Assembly (NCBI RefSeq): GCF_019219065.1
Contig: NZ_JAHUWK010000004.1
Coordinates: 310,001-374,000, forward strand
Direction: 5' to 3'
Length of the DNA: 64,000 nucleotides
Origin: Duganella sp. sic0402
Lineage (GTDB): Bacteria; Pseudomonadota; Gammaproteobacteria; Burkholderiales; Burkholderiaceae_D
Shown here: piece by piece, positions 1 to 9,543 of the stretch
Position numbering within the stretch: the stretch's first letter is position 1
Layout of the letters: every line of letters begins with the position of its first letter
Notes under the pieces: generated by a model
Told to the model about the DNA's origin: nothing
Databases searched by the model: none
What the model saw: the letters and a program-made list of their open reading frames with translations, nothing else
Translations under genes and position numbers: made by a program

Positions 1-1494
1 GGTGGAGACAAACAGCTTGGGCTTGACCGGTCCGGCGAAGGTGACATCATCCTCCAGCGGCTCGCTCTGGTAGGTCAGCACATCCGGCCGGGTGGAGGCG
101 AAACGCTGGTCGCCGACCATGTATTCCTTCGGCACGCCCAGCGTCGGATAGGCGGTGAACGGTACCGGCTTGCGCGGATCGGCCACATATTCATCGTAGG
201 CATCGCCGGCGGCCGGCTGTTTCCAGTTCAGCGTGCCGTTCGGGCCGAGATACAGCGTGCGCGCTTGCGCCTGCTTTGGCGGCCAGACCGCATAGCTGCG
301 CCAGACATTGCTGCCGGTTTCAAACGCGTGCACTTCGGTGGCGTCCTTGTTGGCTACGCCTTTCAGGTGCTGCTCGAAGAACGGGAACTGGATCTTGCTG
401 CGGAAATACTCGCCAGTCTTGCTGCTGAAATCGACGTAGCCCAGGCGCTTGCCTTCGCCGCGCGCCCAGCCGCCGTGCACCCACGGACCCATCACCAGGC
501 CGTTGTAGATGCCAGGATTGTTGCGCTTGATGCTGGCGTAGGTGGTCAGCGGGCCTTGCGGATCTTCGGCGTCGTACCAGCCGCCCACGGTCAGCACGGC
601 GGCCTTGATATTTTTCAGGTGCGCGGCGATGTTGCGGGTTTTCCAGAATTCGTCGTAGCTACTGTGCTCGATGGTCGGTTGCAGCAACGCGCGCTGTTTT
701 GCCGTCATCGTGTTGAGGATGTTGCCCAGCGTCAGATGCTTGCGGAAGAATTCGTAGCCATCGGCGCTGCCGTAGTCGAAGCGCTCCCAGGTCTTGGGCA
801 GCGGCGTTGGATTGTCCGCCTCGACAAATGCCGAGTAGAAGTCGAAGTTTGCCGCCAGCATGAAGGCGCCGCCATGGTAGGAGTCGTCGTTCATATACAA
901 GTCGGTCACCGGGGCCTGCGGCGAGGCGGCCTTGATCGCCGGGTGCGAATCGATGATGCTGGCCGAGGTGTAGAAGCCGGGATAGGAAATGCCCAGGATG
1001 CCGACTTTGCCGTTGTTGTTGGCGACGTTTTTCAGCAGCCATTCCACGGTGTCGTGCATGTCCTCGCTCTCATTGCCTTCGCCCTTGGCGCGCTTGGGAT
1101 TGATGTGCGGCGTCATTTCCTGCCACTTGCCCTCGGACATATAACGCCCGCGCACATCCTGCTTGACGAAGATGTAGCCGCTGTCCTCAAACTGTTGCGA
1201 CGGGCCGATGTGTTCGGGGTAGAAGTCCACGCCGTAGTGTAGTTGGCCGTCTGCCTGCACGCCGGCGCTGTACGGCGTGCGCTGGACCAGGAAAGGATAG
1301 GGCTTGCTGGCGTCCTTGGGCACGTAGACGGCGGTGAAGAGTTTCACGCCGTCGCGCATCGGGATGCGGAATTCGTACTTGGTGTAGTGTTCGCGCAAGC
1401 TCCATTTGGGAGCGGCAGCCTCGGCGGCGCTGACCTGGGCGCTGGTGGCGCCGAGCAGCATGGACAAGGCGAGGGCAGTCAATCGCAATTTCAT
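1..1494 (-). CDS. CocE/NonD family serine hydrolase (3' end outside window)
   Basis: Reading the minus strand from an ATG at 1494 gives 498 residues with no stop before the window edge, so the C-terminus is missing. The first ~23 residues (MKLRLTALALSMLLGA...) look like a signal peptide, so the enzyme is probably periplasmic. The sequence fits the X-Pro dipeptidyl-peptidase / alpha-amino-acid ester hydrolase family: a conserved start of the alpha/beta fold (YEFRIPMRDGVKL), a DVRGRY segment and the nucleophile motif GISYPG with the catalytic Ser. Family members cleave acyl esters or amides such as cocaine, glutaryl-7-ACA or amino-acid esters; the substrate here cannot be read from sequence. 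About 200 bp upstream are gene-free. Confidence 0.88.
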   Translation of the reverse strand, partial: MKLRLTALALSMLLGATSAQVSAAEAAAPKWSLREHYTKYEFRIPMRDGVKLFTAVYVPKDASKPYPFLVQRTPYSAGVQADGQLHYGVDFYPEHIGPSQQFEDSGYIFVKQDVRGRYMSEGKWQEMTPHINPKRAKGEGNESEDMHDTVEWLLKNVANNNGKVGILGISYPGFYTSASIIDSHPAIKAASPQAPVTDLYMNDDSYHGGAFMLAANFDFYSAFVEADNPTPLPKTWERFDYGSADGYEFFRKHLTLGNILNTMTAKQRALLQPTIEHSSYDEFWKTRNIAAHLKNIKAAVLTVGGWYDAEDPQGPLTTYASIKRNNPGIYNGLVMGPWVHGGWARGEGKRLGYVDFSSKTGEYFRSKIQFPFFEQHLKGVANKDATEVHAFETGSNVWRSYAVWPPKQAQARTLYLGPNGTLNWKQPAAGDAYDEYVADPRKPVPFTAYPTLGVPKEYMVGDQRFASTRPDVLTYQSEPLEDDVTFAGPVKPKLFVST

Positions 1495-1693
1495 GTGATC
1501 CAGAACTAAAGTGGGAGGCCGTAGTGTAATGGAGTGGATAACTTCGCTGCAAAAAAATTGCGCAGTAAAATTTTCCTCAATGAAAACAATGGCTTGGCAG
1601 TAGATGGGAGCGCTTCTTAACAAGCTTATCCACAGAATTTGTTAACAACCCTGGGGTAGCAGTTGCGTTAATAGCGCGCCTGGCGTGCAGGCA

Positions 1694-2143
1694 TCAGTGA
1701 AACAGCGGGGCGAACATCTTGCGCTGGAAAGGATTGATGTCCTTGCGCAGCAAGCGGGGCATCAGCGGATCGGAGATGAAGGCCTGCGATTTATAGAAAT
1801 TGTCAGTGCCTTCGCCGGCCTCCAGCAGCAGGCGCTTGATGCCCAGGCTCAGGCAGTACTGTTCGATCCGTGTCATGACCCAGTGGCCGATGCCTAGGCC
1901 GCGATACTGGCTCGCAATCATCAACTCCGACACAAAGCAGAACTCCGGCGCCGCCAGCTCCAGGCGGGCGATGCCGATCTGTTTGTTCTTCAACTCGATC
2001 GCTATCCATTGCAGCTTGCCGCGCGGATCGGCCGGCTTGGGAGGCGGCATCAAGCCTTCGCTGTCCGCGTCCTTGCGGAATGCCATTAAAACTTTGGTGC
2101 TGGGCGGCGTTTTCAGCAGCCGGAATTGTAAATCGAGATCCAT
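1694..2143 (-). CDS. GNAT family N-acetyltransferase
   Basis: This 149-residue protein carries a GNAT acetyl-CoA-binding core: the beta4 strand (CFVSELMIA) is followed by the pyrophosphate-binding motif QYRGLGIG, then a helix and the final strand (KRLLLEAGEGTDNFYKSQAF). The open frame continues upstream into the divergent flavin reductase gene, but that part is antisense to it. The start at 2143 (MDLDLQ) is therefore preferred, although no strong ribosome site is visible; MKQF at 2226 is an alternative. The acceptor substrate is unknown. It stands alone, divergent from the flavin reductase. Confidence 0.8.
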   Translation of the reverse strand: MDLDLQFRLLKTPPSTKVLMAFRKDADSEGLMPPPKPADPRGKLQWIAIELKNKQIGIARLELAAPEFCFVSELMIASQYRGLGIGHWVMTRIEQYCLSLGIKRLLLEAGEGTDNFYKSQAFISDPLMPRLLRKDINPFQRKMFAPLFH

Positions 2144-2251
2144 GATACGTGTTTCTAGTAGGTGGTACACGTATACTGCGTCGCCCGCCTCAATGGCGCA
2201 AGCCCCCCTTTGTATAAATTGTTTCATTTTCGGCTTGTGCGACAATGAGGC

Positions 2252-2875
2252 ATGGACACTTCTTACTTCTATGAGCCGGCGCAAGGCCACGGCCTGCCGC
2301 ATGATCCCTTCAACGCTATTGTCGGCCCACGGCCTATCGGCTGGATTTCCACCCGCGCCGACAACGGTATGCTGAACCTCGCGCCTTATAGTTTCTTTAA
2401 TGCGTTCAACTACACGCCGCCACTGATCGGCTTTGCCAGCCTGGGCCGCAAGGACACGCTGCTCAACATCGAGGAAAACGGTGAATTCGTCTGGAACCTG
2501 GCGACCCGCCCGCTGGCCGAGGCGATGAACGCCAGTTGCGCTGCCGCACCGCCGGAAGTGGACGAGTTCCAGCTGGCCGGCCTGACGCCGGCCGCGTCCA
2601 AAGTAGTATCCGTGCCGCGCGTGGCCGAAAGCCCAGTGTCGTTTGAATGCAAATGCACGCAAATCGTCCGCCTGCAGGGCGCATCCGGCGCGCAGACCAA
2701 TAGCTGGCTGATACTGGGGGAGGTGGTGGGCGTGCATATCGCGCGCGAGCTGCTGCGCGATGGCGTTTATGATACGGCCGGCGCGCGCCCTATCCTGCGT
2801 GGCGGCGGTCCGGCCGACTACTTTGAAATCACGCCGGATAATCTGTTCCGCATGACGCGGCCCAGTTATCCGTAA
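2252..2875 (+). CDS. Flavin reductase family protein (FMN-binding split barrel)
   Basis: At 207 residues this is the normal length for the DIM6/NTAB-type flavin reductase-like proteins. The diagnostic start of the split barrel, PFNAIVGPRPIGWIST, lies near residue 20, followed by NLAPYSFFNAF and the GRKDTLLNIEENGEFVWNL segment that contacts FMN in relatives. Members bind FMN and reduce flavins or serve as oxygenase partner reductases. The gene stands alone between a divergent acetyltransferase and a convergent asparaginase that ends 6 bp away, so context does not identify a partner. Confidence 0.88.
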   Translation: MDTSYFYEPAQGHGLPHDPFNAIVGPRPIGWISTRADNGMLNLAPYSFFNAFNYTPPLIGFASLGRKDTLLNIEENGEFVWNLATRPLAEAMNASCAAAPPEVDEFQLAGLTPAASKVVSVPRVAESPVSFECKCTQIVRLQGASGAQTNSWLILGEVVGVHIARELLRDGVYDTAGARPILRGGGPADYFEITPDNLFRMTRPSYP

Positions 2876-2881
2876 GCGCAA

Positions 2882-3958
2882 TCAGTAGGTGTAGAACATG
2901 CGCTGAATCTGCTTGCTGTCGGTGGTCTTGGTCAGCGCCAGCATCAGCAGGATGCGGGCTTTCTGCGGATTCAGCGTGTCGGAGGCAACGAAGTCCAGTT
3001 CGTCGTCATTGGCTTCGCCGTTGCGTGCCACGATGCCCTGGCCGACGCGGGCCGAACGCACGATCAGCACACCTTGCTTGCGCGCCGCCACCAGTGCGGT
3101 CTTGACCGCGCTGGCCAGGCTGCCGTCGCCGACGCCGGCGTGGATGATGCCTTTGGCGCCCGCGCCCACCAGCGCGTTCAGCGCAACTGGGCTAACATTG
3201 GCGTAGCCGTAGACGATGTCGACCTGCGGCAGTGCGCTCAGCTTGCTGATGTCGAACTCGGTGTCGGCGGTGTGCTTGCGGGTCGACTGGCGATAGAAAT
3301 ACGGCTTGTTGCCCTGGATGTAGCCGAGCAGGCCCAGTTCCGGGGTCTTGAAGCTGTCCGGGGTTGAGGTATTGGTTTTGGTGACGTCGCGCGCCGCGTG
3401 GATCTGGTCATTCAGCGCCACCAGCACGCCTTTGCCGACCGCGTCCTGGCTGGCGGCCAGCAGCACGGCGTTATACAGATTGATCGGGCCGTCGGCCGAC
3501 AGCGCGGTGCCCGGACGCATGGCGCCGACCAGCACCACCGGCTTCTTGCTCTTGACGGTCAGGTCCAGGAAGTAGGCGGTTTCTTCCAGCGTGTCGGTGC
3601 CGTGCGTAATGACGATACCGTCAACGTCCGGCTGCGCCAGCAGGGTGTTGACGCGCTTGGCCAGCGTCAGCCAGTGCTCGTTGCTCATGTTTTCACTGGC
3701 GATCTGGAACACTTGTTCGCCTTTGACGTCGGCCACCTTGGCCAGCTCCGGCACGGCGGCGATCAGGCGGTCCACGCCGACGGTGGCGGCGGTGTAGCCC
3801 ACCGTGGTGGTGCTGCTGGCGCCGCTGCCGGCAATGGTGCCGCCGGTGGCCAGGATGGTCACATGGGCCAGCTTTTCAGCTGCCCCGGCATAGGAACTGA
3901 GCAACATTGCACAAGCCAGCAGGGCTTTGAACCAGCGGGCGGAAGTTGGGGTGGACAT
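2882..3958 (-). CDS. ansB: Type II (periplasmic) asparaginase
   Basis: This 358-residue enzyme hydrolyses L-asparagine (and often glutamine) to aspartate and ammonia. The N-terminal ~27 residues form a signal peptide ending AGAA, which points to the periplasmic high-affinity type. Both catalytic signatures are present: TGGTIAG with the nucleophile Thr, and HGTDTLEET with the second Thr, Asp and Lys set. The start at 3958 was chosen because AGGAG lies 7 nt upstream; a further in-frame ATG at 4000 lacks one. The 3' end nearly abuts the convergent flavin reductase gene and no terminator is visible between them. Confidence 0.92.
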   Translation of the reverse strand: MSTPTSARWFKALLACAMLLSSYAGAAEKLAHVTILATGGTIAGSGASSTTTVGYTAATVGVDRLIAAVPELAKVADVKGEQVFQIASENMSNEHWLTLAKRVNTLLAQPDVDGIVITHGTDTLEETAYFLDLTVKSKKPVVLVGAMRPGTALSADGPINLYNAVLLAASQDAVGKGVLVALNDQIHAARDVTKTNTSTPDSFKTPELGLLGYIQGNKPYFYRQSTRKHTADTEFDISKLSALPQVDIVYGYANVSPVALNALVGAGAKGIIHAGVGDGSLASAVKTALVAARKQGVLIVRSARVGQGIVARNGEANDDELDFVASDTLNPQKARILLMLALTKTTDSKQIQRMFYTY

Positions 3959-4073
3959 GCGTGTCTCCTGATCAAGCGGTAAAGCTTGGGATATTAACAA
4001 ATGAACCGCGTGTCAACAACGCGGGGTGTTGCTGCGTTAAGGCGGGAATGCTGGAAAATAAAAGAGAAAACAT

Positions 4074-4403
4074 ATGAGATTGTTAATCACGATGGCATTG
4101 ATGCTGGCGCTGGCCGCCTGCGGCAAGTCTGCGGAGCAGAAGCAGCGCGAAGAGACGGCGGTGCTGACCAGCCAGGGCGAGAAATATGTTCGGGAAAAAG
4201 TGCTGGAGCCGTCGCAGGCGCAGTTCCGCAACCAGTTTATCGGCAAGGGCGGCGCGCCGTGCGGCGAAGTCAATGCCAAGGACGCGTTTGGCGCCTACAT
4301 CGGCTTCCAGCGCTATATTTCTGTGGCGCGCGATCTGACCTTGCTGGCGCAGGATGTCTCGCCGGCGGAGTTCGACGTCCAGTGGCAGCAGCTGTGCCGC
4401 TAA
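4074..4403 (+). CDS. Small putative lipoprotein
   Basis: A 109-residue protein with a lipoprotein signal sequence: MRLLITMALMLALAAC, where LAAC is a typical lipobox and the Cys at 16 would be lipidated. The mature part is hydrophilic with two further cysteines (in PCGEV and QLCR) that could form a disulphide. I do not recognise a named domain. It lies divergent to the asparaginase and 85 bp before the oxidoreductase gene, so it may share that transcript. Confidence 0.7.
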   Translation: MRLLITMALMLALAACGKSAEQKQREETAVLTSQGEKYVREKVLEPSQAQFRNQFIGKGGAPCGEVNAKDAFGAYIGFQRYISVARDLTLLAQDVSPAEFDVQWQQLCR

Positions 4404-4488
4404 TCCGCTAATCTGCCTTCCTCAAGGAGAGGCGACCAGCCCGGCGGTTTAGCGCTATGATGGCTGCATCACTCCACGAGGATACGGC

Positions 4489-6192
4489 ATGGAACAGCAA
4501 ACCGGGGCTGCCAACATTACCGCGCCCCATCTGGCGTCGTCCGACATCGGCAACCGCCGCCATCAGATTTTCCCCACACTGAGCGAGAGCCAGTTCGACG
4601 TGCTGCTGCGCTACGGCGAACGGAAGCACTTCGCCGCCGGCACGGTGCTGTTCCGCCAGGGCGAACGGCATATCTCCATGTACGTGATTATCTCCGGCGC
4701 GATCGAGGTGGAGCGTGGCTCGGTGCTGGGTACGAGCTTGCTGGGCCGGCATGGCCCCGGCATGTTCAGCGGCGAGATGGGCGCGCTAGCCGGACGTGCC
4801 GCCGTTGCCACCGCACGCGTGGTGGAGGACAGCGAATTGATCGTCATCAGCGAGGAGTCGCTGCGCACGCTGGTGATTTCGGAAGCGGAGCTGAGCGAAA
4901 TCATCATGCGCGCCTACATCTTGCGGCGCGTCGCCTACATGCAGGACCAGACTGGCGGCGGCGTGGTGATCTTCGGCGTGCGCGATTCGCAGCAGACGCT
5001 GATCCTGCGCCATTTCCTGAACCGTAACGGCCAGCCGGCCGCCTACTTCGACACCGGCAATGCCGCCGACGAAGAGGCGCGCGCGCTGATGGCGCGCTTC
5101 GGCATCGGCGCGGAGGATATCCCGGCGGTGGTCACGCTGTCCGGTGCGGTGCTGCGCCAGCCGACGCTGCGCCAACTGGCCGACGGCATCGGCATCAGTC
5201 CCGACGGCATCGATGGCCGCTTGTTCGATGTGGTGGTGGTCGGCGCTGGTCCGGCGGGACTGGCGGCGGCGGTGTATGCGGCGTCGGAAGGCTTGAGCGT
5301 GGCGGTGCTGGACGCGAAGGCGCCGGGCGGCCAGGCAGGCGCCAGCTCCAAGATCGAAAACTACTTTGGCTTCCCGACCGGCGTGTCGGGCCAGGCGCTG
5401 GCGGGCCGCGGCTTGTCGCAGGCGCGCAAATTCGGCGCCGAGGTGGCGGTGCCGGTCAAGGTCAGCGCGGTGGATTGTTCCAGCCCCGAATACGCCATGG
5501 TCCTCGATAGCGGCGAGAAGCTGCGCGCGCGTTCTCTGGTCATCGCCAGCGGCGCGCGCTATCGCAAGCCGGCCTTGCCTGGACTGGAGCGCTTTGAAGG
5601 CAAGGGCGTTTACTACAGCGCCTCGTTCATGGAGGCCAACTTTTGCGCCAACGAGGAAGTGGTGATTGTCGGCGGCGGTAATTCGGCCGGGCAGGCGGCG
5701 GTATTCCTGTCGGCGCACGCCAGGCATGTGCACATCGTCGTGCGTTCCGGCGGCCTGGCGGCCAGCATGTCGCGCTACCTGATCCAGCGCATCGAGGCGT
5801 CGCCGAAGATCACGCTGCACACGCACAAGCAGATTGTCGAATTGCGCGGCGGCGAACGGCTGGAAAGCATCTGCTGGCAAAGTGCCGGCGGCGAACCGCG
5901 TGAGGCGCCGGCGCGGCATCTGTTCCTGTTCCTCGGCGCGGAGCCAAGCACCGCCTGGCTGGGTGATTGTGTCGCGCTGGATGACAAGCAATTTGTGCTG
6001 ACCGGGCCGGATGTACCTGCGGACAGCTGGCCGCTGGAGCGGCCGCGCCACTTCCTGGAAACCAGCCGCCCGCGCATCTTTGCCGTTGGCGATGTGCGCA
6101 GCGGCTCGGTCAAGCGCGTCGCGGCGGCAGTGGGCGAAGGTTCGGCGGCGGTGGCCTCGCTGCACCAGGCGCTGGCGTCGGACCTGCTTTAA
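4489..6192 (+). CDS. Cyclic nucleotide-binding domain / thioredoxin-reductase-like FAD oxidoreductase fusion
   Basis: The 567 residues contain three parts. Residues ~25-150 are a Crp-type cNMP-binding domain (FAAGTVLFRQGERHISMYVI, then FSGEMGAL). Residues ~160-235 resemble a thioredoxin/glutaredoxin fold. Residues ~243-560 are a thioredoxin-reductase-like FAD/NAD(P)H module with the FAD Rossmann motif VVGAGPAGLAAA, the NAD(P)H motif VIVGGGNSAGQAA and the C-terminal FAD motif FAVGDVR. The redox-active CxxC that precedes the second Rossmann motif in true thioredoxin reductases is replaced by SASF, so disulphide reduction by the usual mechanism is not expected. Fusions of this layout are known; the physiological substrate is not. 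Confidence 0.85.
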   Translation: MEQQTGAANITAPHLASSDIGNRRHQIFPTLSESQFDVLLRYGERKHFAAGTVLFRQGERHISMYVIISGAIEVERGSVLGTSLLGRHGPGMFSGEMGALAGRAAVATARVVEDSELIVISEESLRTLVISEAELSEIIMRAYILRRVAYMQDQTGGGVVIFGVRDSQQTLILRHFLNRNGQPAAYFDTGNAADEEARALMARFGIGAEDIPAVVTLSGAVLRQPTLRQLADGIGISPDGIDGRLFDVVVVGAGPAGLAAAVYAASEGLSVAVLDAKAPGGQAGASSKIENYFGFPTGVSGQALAGRGLSQARKFGAEVAVPVKVSAVDCSSPEYAMVLDSGEKLRARSLVIASGARYRKPALPGLERFEGKGVYYSASFMEANFCANEEVVIVGGGNSAGQAAVFLSAHARHVHIVVRSGGLAASMSRYLIQRIEASPKITLHTHKQIVELRGGERLESICWQSAGGEPREAPARHLFLFLGAEPSTAWLGDCVALDDKQFVLTGPDVPADSWPLERPRHFLETSRPRIFAVGDVRSGSVKRVAAAVGEGSAAVASLHQALASDLL

Positions 6193-7295
6193 GGCTCGAT
6201 GCTGCGCAGCGGCTTGCTGTACTTGCTGGCGCGCCGCACCAGCGGCTGCTGGCGTGGCGGCCGCGCGAGTGCTTCCTGCGCACGTTCATAACCGTACTGC
6301 CACTGGTCGCGCATGTGCTGCGCGAAGATGTCGTAACTCGGCGGCATTTGCAGTTCGATGCGGTTACGCAGCCAGTCTATTTTCTGTTGCAGCTGCTGCT
6401 TTTCCAGCACCACTGACACATCGGAAGAATCGATGCGCATATCTGCCAGGTGCGAGTTGGCGTAACGCAGGCGTGCGTTGCCATCCACGCCCAGCACCGT
6501 GCGCCAGGCGGGAATCGAGAACACCTGGTCGAACGCTTCCTTGAACTCCATGATTACTTCTTCGCCCAGCTTGCGGGCGATTTCGACCGGGAACAGGTCC
6601 ACCACGCCGCCGATGTATTCGTTGCCGGCATAGTGCGCGCTGCGGAAGTAGATCATGTCGGAGATGGAGATGCGGGCCGCTTCGGTGACCGGCACCGTGC
6701 CGTCTATCAGCATGTCACGCGCGACGGCATGCTCGCCCCAGCGGGCGTCGCTGAGCGGTGAGTCCATGCCGCGCAACGCGGCGGCCGCGCGTTCGTTGCA
6801 GAAAATAGTTTCCGCATACAGCTTGCGCTGGCCCCGCCGCTGGCCGACGTCCTCCGGACCGAACAGCAGCTTGCCGCCGATGATGGCGACGTCCACTTCC
6901 GATGTGCCGCTGGCGGCCGGGAAGGGCAGTTGCGGCGGAATCTCGAACAGGTAGTCGTTGAACAGGTCGGGAATCACCGGTGCACTGGCGCTGGATAGTT
7001 TGCGCTTGGCGGCGCGCAGCAGCGTGCCGAGCAGTGCGGCGCTATCGGTGGCACGCAGGCTGCACCAGAACTGGTACATTTCTTCGGACGATAGCCATTG
7101 GCGCTGCGCTTCCGGATCGGGCAGGTGATGAATGATGGCGGCGGCAATCGCGCCGCCACAGCTGGCCAGCAGCACGTCCGGCGCCTTGCCGGCCTGGCGC
7201 AGCGCGGCGTACATGCCGATGTAAATTCCGAAGCGGAAACCACCGCCTCCCAGCACCATGCAACGTTTATATGGTTTATACGAATCTTGCGTCAT
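6189..7295 (-). CDS. Patatin-like phospholipase family protein
   Basis: The start of the protein (from 7295, 368 residues) has the patatin oxyanion-hole motif in MVLGGGGFRFGIY, followed by the nucleophile elbow LASCGGA and, later, LIDGT, which supplies the catalytic Asp of the Ser-Asp dyad. The elbow departs from GxSxG in its first position (Leu instead of Gly). The C-terminal third contains charged segments likely to be helical. Patatins are acyl hydrolases of membrane lipids. The start is uncertain: 7295 and 7259 are both possible and neither has a clear ribosome site. The gene overlaps the convergent oxidoreductase gene by 4 bp. Confidence 0.75.
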   Translation of the reverse strand: MTQDSYKPYKRCMVLGGGGFRFGIYIGMYAALRQAGKAPDVLLASCGGAIAAAIIHHLPDPEAQRQWLSSEEMYQFWCSLRATDSAALLGTLLRAAKRKLSSASAPVIPDLFNDYLFEIPPQLPFPAASGTSEVDVAIIGGKLLFGPEDVGQRRGQRKLYAETIFCNERAAAALRGMDSPLSDARWGEHAVARDMLIDGTVPVTEAARISISDMIYFRSAHYAGNEYIGGVVDLFPVEIARKLGEEVIMEFKEAFDQVFSIPAWRTVLGVDGNARLRYANSHLADMRIDSSDVSVVLEKQQLQQKIDWLRNRIELQMPPSYDIFAQHMRDQWQYGYERAQEALARPPRQQPLVRRASKYSKPLRSIEP

Positions 7296-7416
7296 AGAAC
7301 GCAACCATATCACAGCATAGTTTGATCTATTCGATATTTCGGCGCTGTTTCGTTTGACTGGCGACCCTCCGGGAATCACAGCCGCTGCGGATTACATCGC
7401 GCGCAACGTCGACTGA

Positions 7417-9540
7417 CTACAACTGATGCTCCAGCATGATGCGTACGCTGGCGCTGGTCGGCGTCAGACGCATGGTGCGGGTAGCGCCTTTGGCATCGAT
7501 ATAGTCATAGTTTTCCGTGGCATGCTGGTGCAGCAGGTTGCTGGCGGACAGGCGCAACTGCGTTTTCGGCTGCCATTTCCACAGTGCGTACAGGTCCAGC
7601 TCCCGTTTCGGGCTGGTGCTGCTGAGCGTTTGTGCTGATTGCCGTTCGCGCTCGCTGGCTTTGTAGCTCAGGCTGCCGCCGAAAGTCAGCTGTCCCCGGC
7701 GGTAGTCGGCGCCGATGTTGGCAGTGACCGGCGTTTGCGATTCCAGGCGATTGTACGGGCCCGGTACATTGTCGACACGCGACCAGTTGCGCGCAAGATT
7801 GGCGCGTACATCCAGCGCTTTGCTGACGTTCAGCTTGGCTTCCAGCTCCACCCCATGCGTGCGTGCGTTGCCGTCGTTGAATGGCGCGGTGATCCACACG
7901 CCATCTTGTTCAAACAAGCGCCATTGCGTCACATCACGGATGCGGCGTGCATAGACGCTGGCGCTGAGCAGCGCGCCTTCGCCGAGATAGTGTTCATAGG
8001 CCGCATCCAGTCCCCACGCCAGTTCCGGCCGCAGGTTAGGATTGCCTTGTTCATCCGGATTGGTGGGATTGTTATTGTTATCCTTGGTATAGCGGCGCGG
8101 CACCAGCTGCACCAGCGGCGGCGCCTTGTAGGTCCGGCTCAGCGCCACCCGCACCACATCCTTGTTGGCCAGCTCATAGCGCGATTGCAGCGATGGACTC
8201 CAGACGGCAGAACTGCTGTCCAGCGCATCCGGTGCGTTCGCCGCCGCCGCGCGGCTGGCGGTATCCAGGCGCTCATGCCGCAGGCCGAGATACAGCGAAT
8301 AGCGCTTGGTTACCTGCCACTCGTCCTGTGCAAACAGCGCCAGCCGGTTCACTGTGGCCTGGTAGTCGGCGTTGTTGGCGCCGGCCTGGCGGCCATCGCC
8401 GTCGAACAGCGTCTCGTTGCGGTCTTCGCGGCGGATGGCGTGGCTGGCGTCCCAGCCGACGGCAATCGCATGCTGTTCACCGACCGGATGGCGATAGGTG
8501 CCGGTGCTGGTGACGTTGGTTTCTACCGGACCGGAATCCACATGATGGCGGCCTAGTGGCTTACCGTCGGTATCCATGCCATGAAAGTCGAAGGTACTGG
8601 TGCGGCGATTGGTGCTGGCGCCGAGTTTCATCTCCAGCTTGCCGCCACTTTCCAACTGGTGCGTCCAATGCACGTCGCTGCGCAGCATGACAACGTTAGC
8701 GACGTAGTTAGCCGAGTTACGTGGATACTCGCTATGCTCACCGATCAGCGCCGTTTCGTCGGCGCCTTTGAGGTTGTCCATGCGGCGCAGGTAGACCAGG
8801 CTTTGCCAGCTGAGCGTGTCGCCACCGTCGAGTTTCCAGTTCAGCCGCGGCGTCAGCGTGAGCGAGTCGGTGCGGCCGGATTCGGTTTGCGGCGTGCGGC
8901 GCAGCAGCGTGGTCGTGCTATCGGCTGCGCGCTGTTGCTGCCAGTCGGTGAACGGCTTCTCTTCGTGTTTGCGGCTCAGTGTGGCGGCCAGGCTGTACGA
9001 GTAGGCGCCATCCTGGTCGGATAGCTGCGCGCTGAGTGTCGGTGTACTGGCGCCGCGCTGGCGTGCGACGCTGGCACTGACCGAGCGCTGGTCACGCGGC
9101 GCCGCTCTTTTCAGAATGATGTTGATGGCGCCTGCCACCGCCGCGTTGCTTCGCTCCGCGGTAGCGCTGCGCAGGATTTCGATGCGTTCGATGGTTTCGG
9201 GCGCGATGGCGTCCAGCGAGAAGCCTGCGGCAACCGGCTCGCCGTTGAGCAGGATCTGGGTATAGCCATTACCCAGGCCGCGCATCTGGATCGTGCCGCC
9301 CTGGCCGGGCGTACCGCTGATGCTGACGCCGGGCAGGCGCTTGAGTACATCGGCCAGCGTCTGGTCGCCCTGGCGCACGATGTCGGCGTGGTTGACGACG
9401 ATGGCAGTGGTGGTTTCGCGCTGGCGTTGATCGTCGCGTTTTGCACTGATCTGGACCTGTTGCGGCTCCGGTGTTTCCGATGCGTAGGCGCAAGCGGTCA
9501 CCGCCAGCAGCAAGCTGCTGGTGATGCGTGGTACTGGCAT
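7417..9540 (-). CDS. TonB-dependent receptor
   Basis: A 707-residue outer-membrane receptor. A signal peptide (about residues 1-20) precedes a TonB-box-like stretch (QQVQISA) and a plug domain (~residues 40-150) with the typical LADVLKRLPGVSISG and MRGLGNGYTQILLNGEPV motifs. The rest is a beta-barrel ending in an aromatic-poor VRIMLEHQL. The nearest functional class (siderophore, haem, peptide, sugar) cannot be told from sequence. It is the last gene of an operon with a BlaI-type repressor and an M56/M23 metallopeptidase, starting 3 bp after the peptidase stop with AAGGGA as ribosome site, so its expression is probably set by that repressor. Confidence 0.9.
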   Translation of the reverse strand: MPVPRITSSLLLAVTACAYASETPEPQQVQISAKRDDQRQRETTTAIVVNHADIVRQGDQTLADVLKRLPGVSISGTPGQGGTIQMRGLGNGYTQILLNGEPVAAGFSLDAIAPETIERIEILRSATAERSNAAVAGAINIILKRAAPRDQRSVSASVARQRGASTPTLSAQLSDQDGAYSYSLAATLSRKHEEKPFTDWQQQRAADSTTTLLRRTPQTESGRTDSLTLTPRLNWKLDGGDTLSWQSLVYLRRMDNLKGADETALIGEHSEYPRNSANYVANVVMLRSDVHWTHQLESGGKLEMKLGASTNRRTSTFDFHGMDTDGKPLGRHHVDSGPVETNVTSTGTYRHPVGEQHAIAVGWDASHAIRREDRNETLFDGDGRQAGANNADYQATVNRLALFAQDEWQVTKRYSLYLGLRHERLDTASRAAAANAPDALDSSSAVWSPSLQSRYELANKDVVRVALSRTYKAPPLVQLVPRRYTKDNNNNPTNPDEQGNPNLRPELAWGLDAAYEHYLGEGALLSASVYARRIRDVTQWRLFEQDGVWITAPFNDGNARTHGVELEAKLNVSKALDVRANLARNWSRVDNVPGPYNRLESQTPVTANIGADYRRGQLTFGGSLSYKASERERQSAQTLSSTSPKRELDLYALWKWQPKTQLRLSASNLLHQHATENYDYIDAKGATRTMRLTPTSASVRIMLEHQL

Positions 9541-9543
9541 GGC

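Noticed and set aside
1626-1634. Perfect DnaA box TTATCCACA in the gap after the CocE-like gene
   Set aside because: A single box without clustering, AT-rich unwinding region or dnaA/dnaN genes; expected by chance in a genome.
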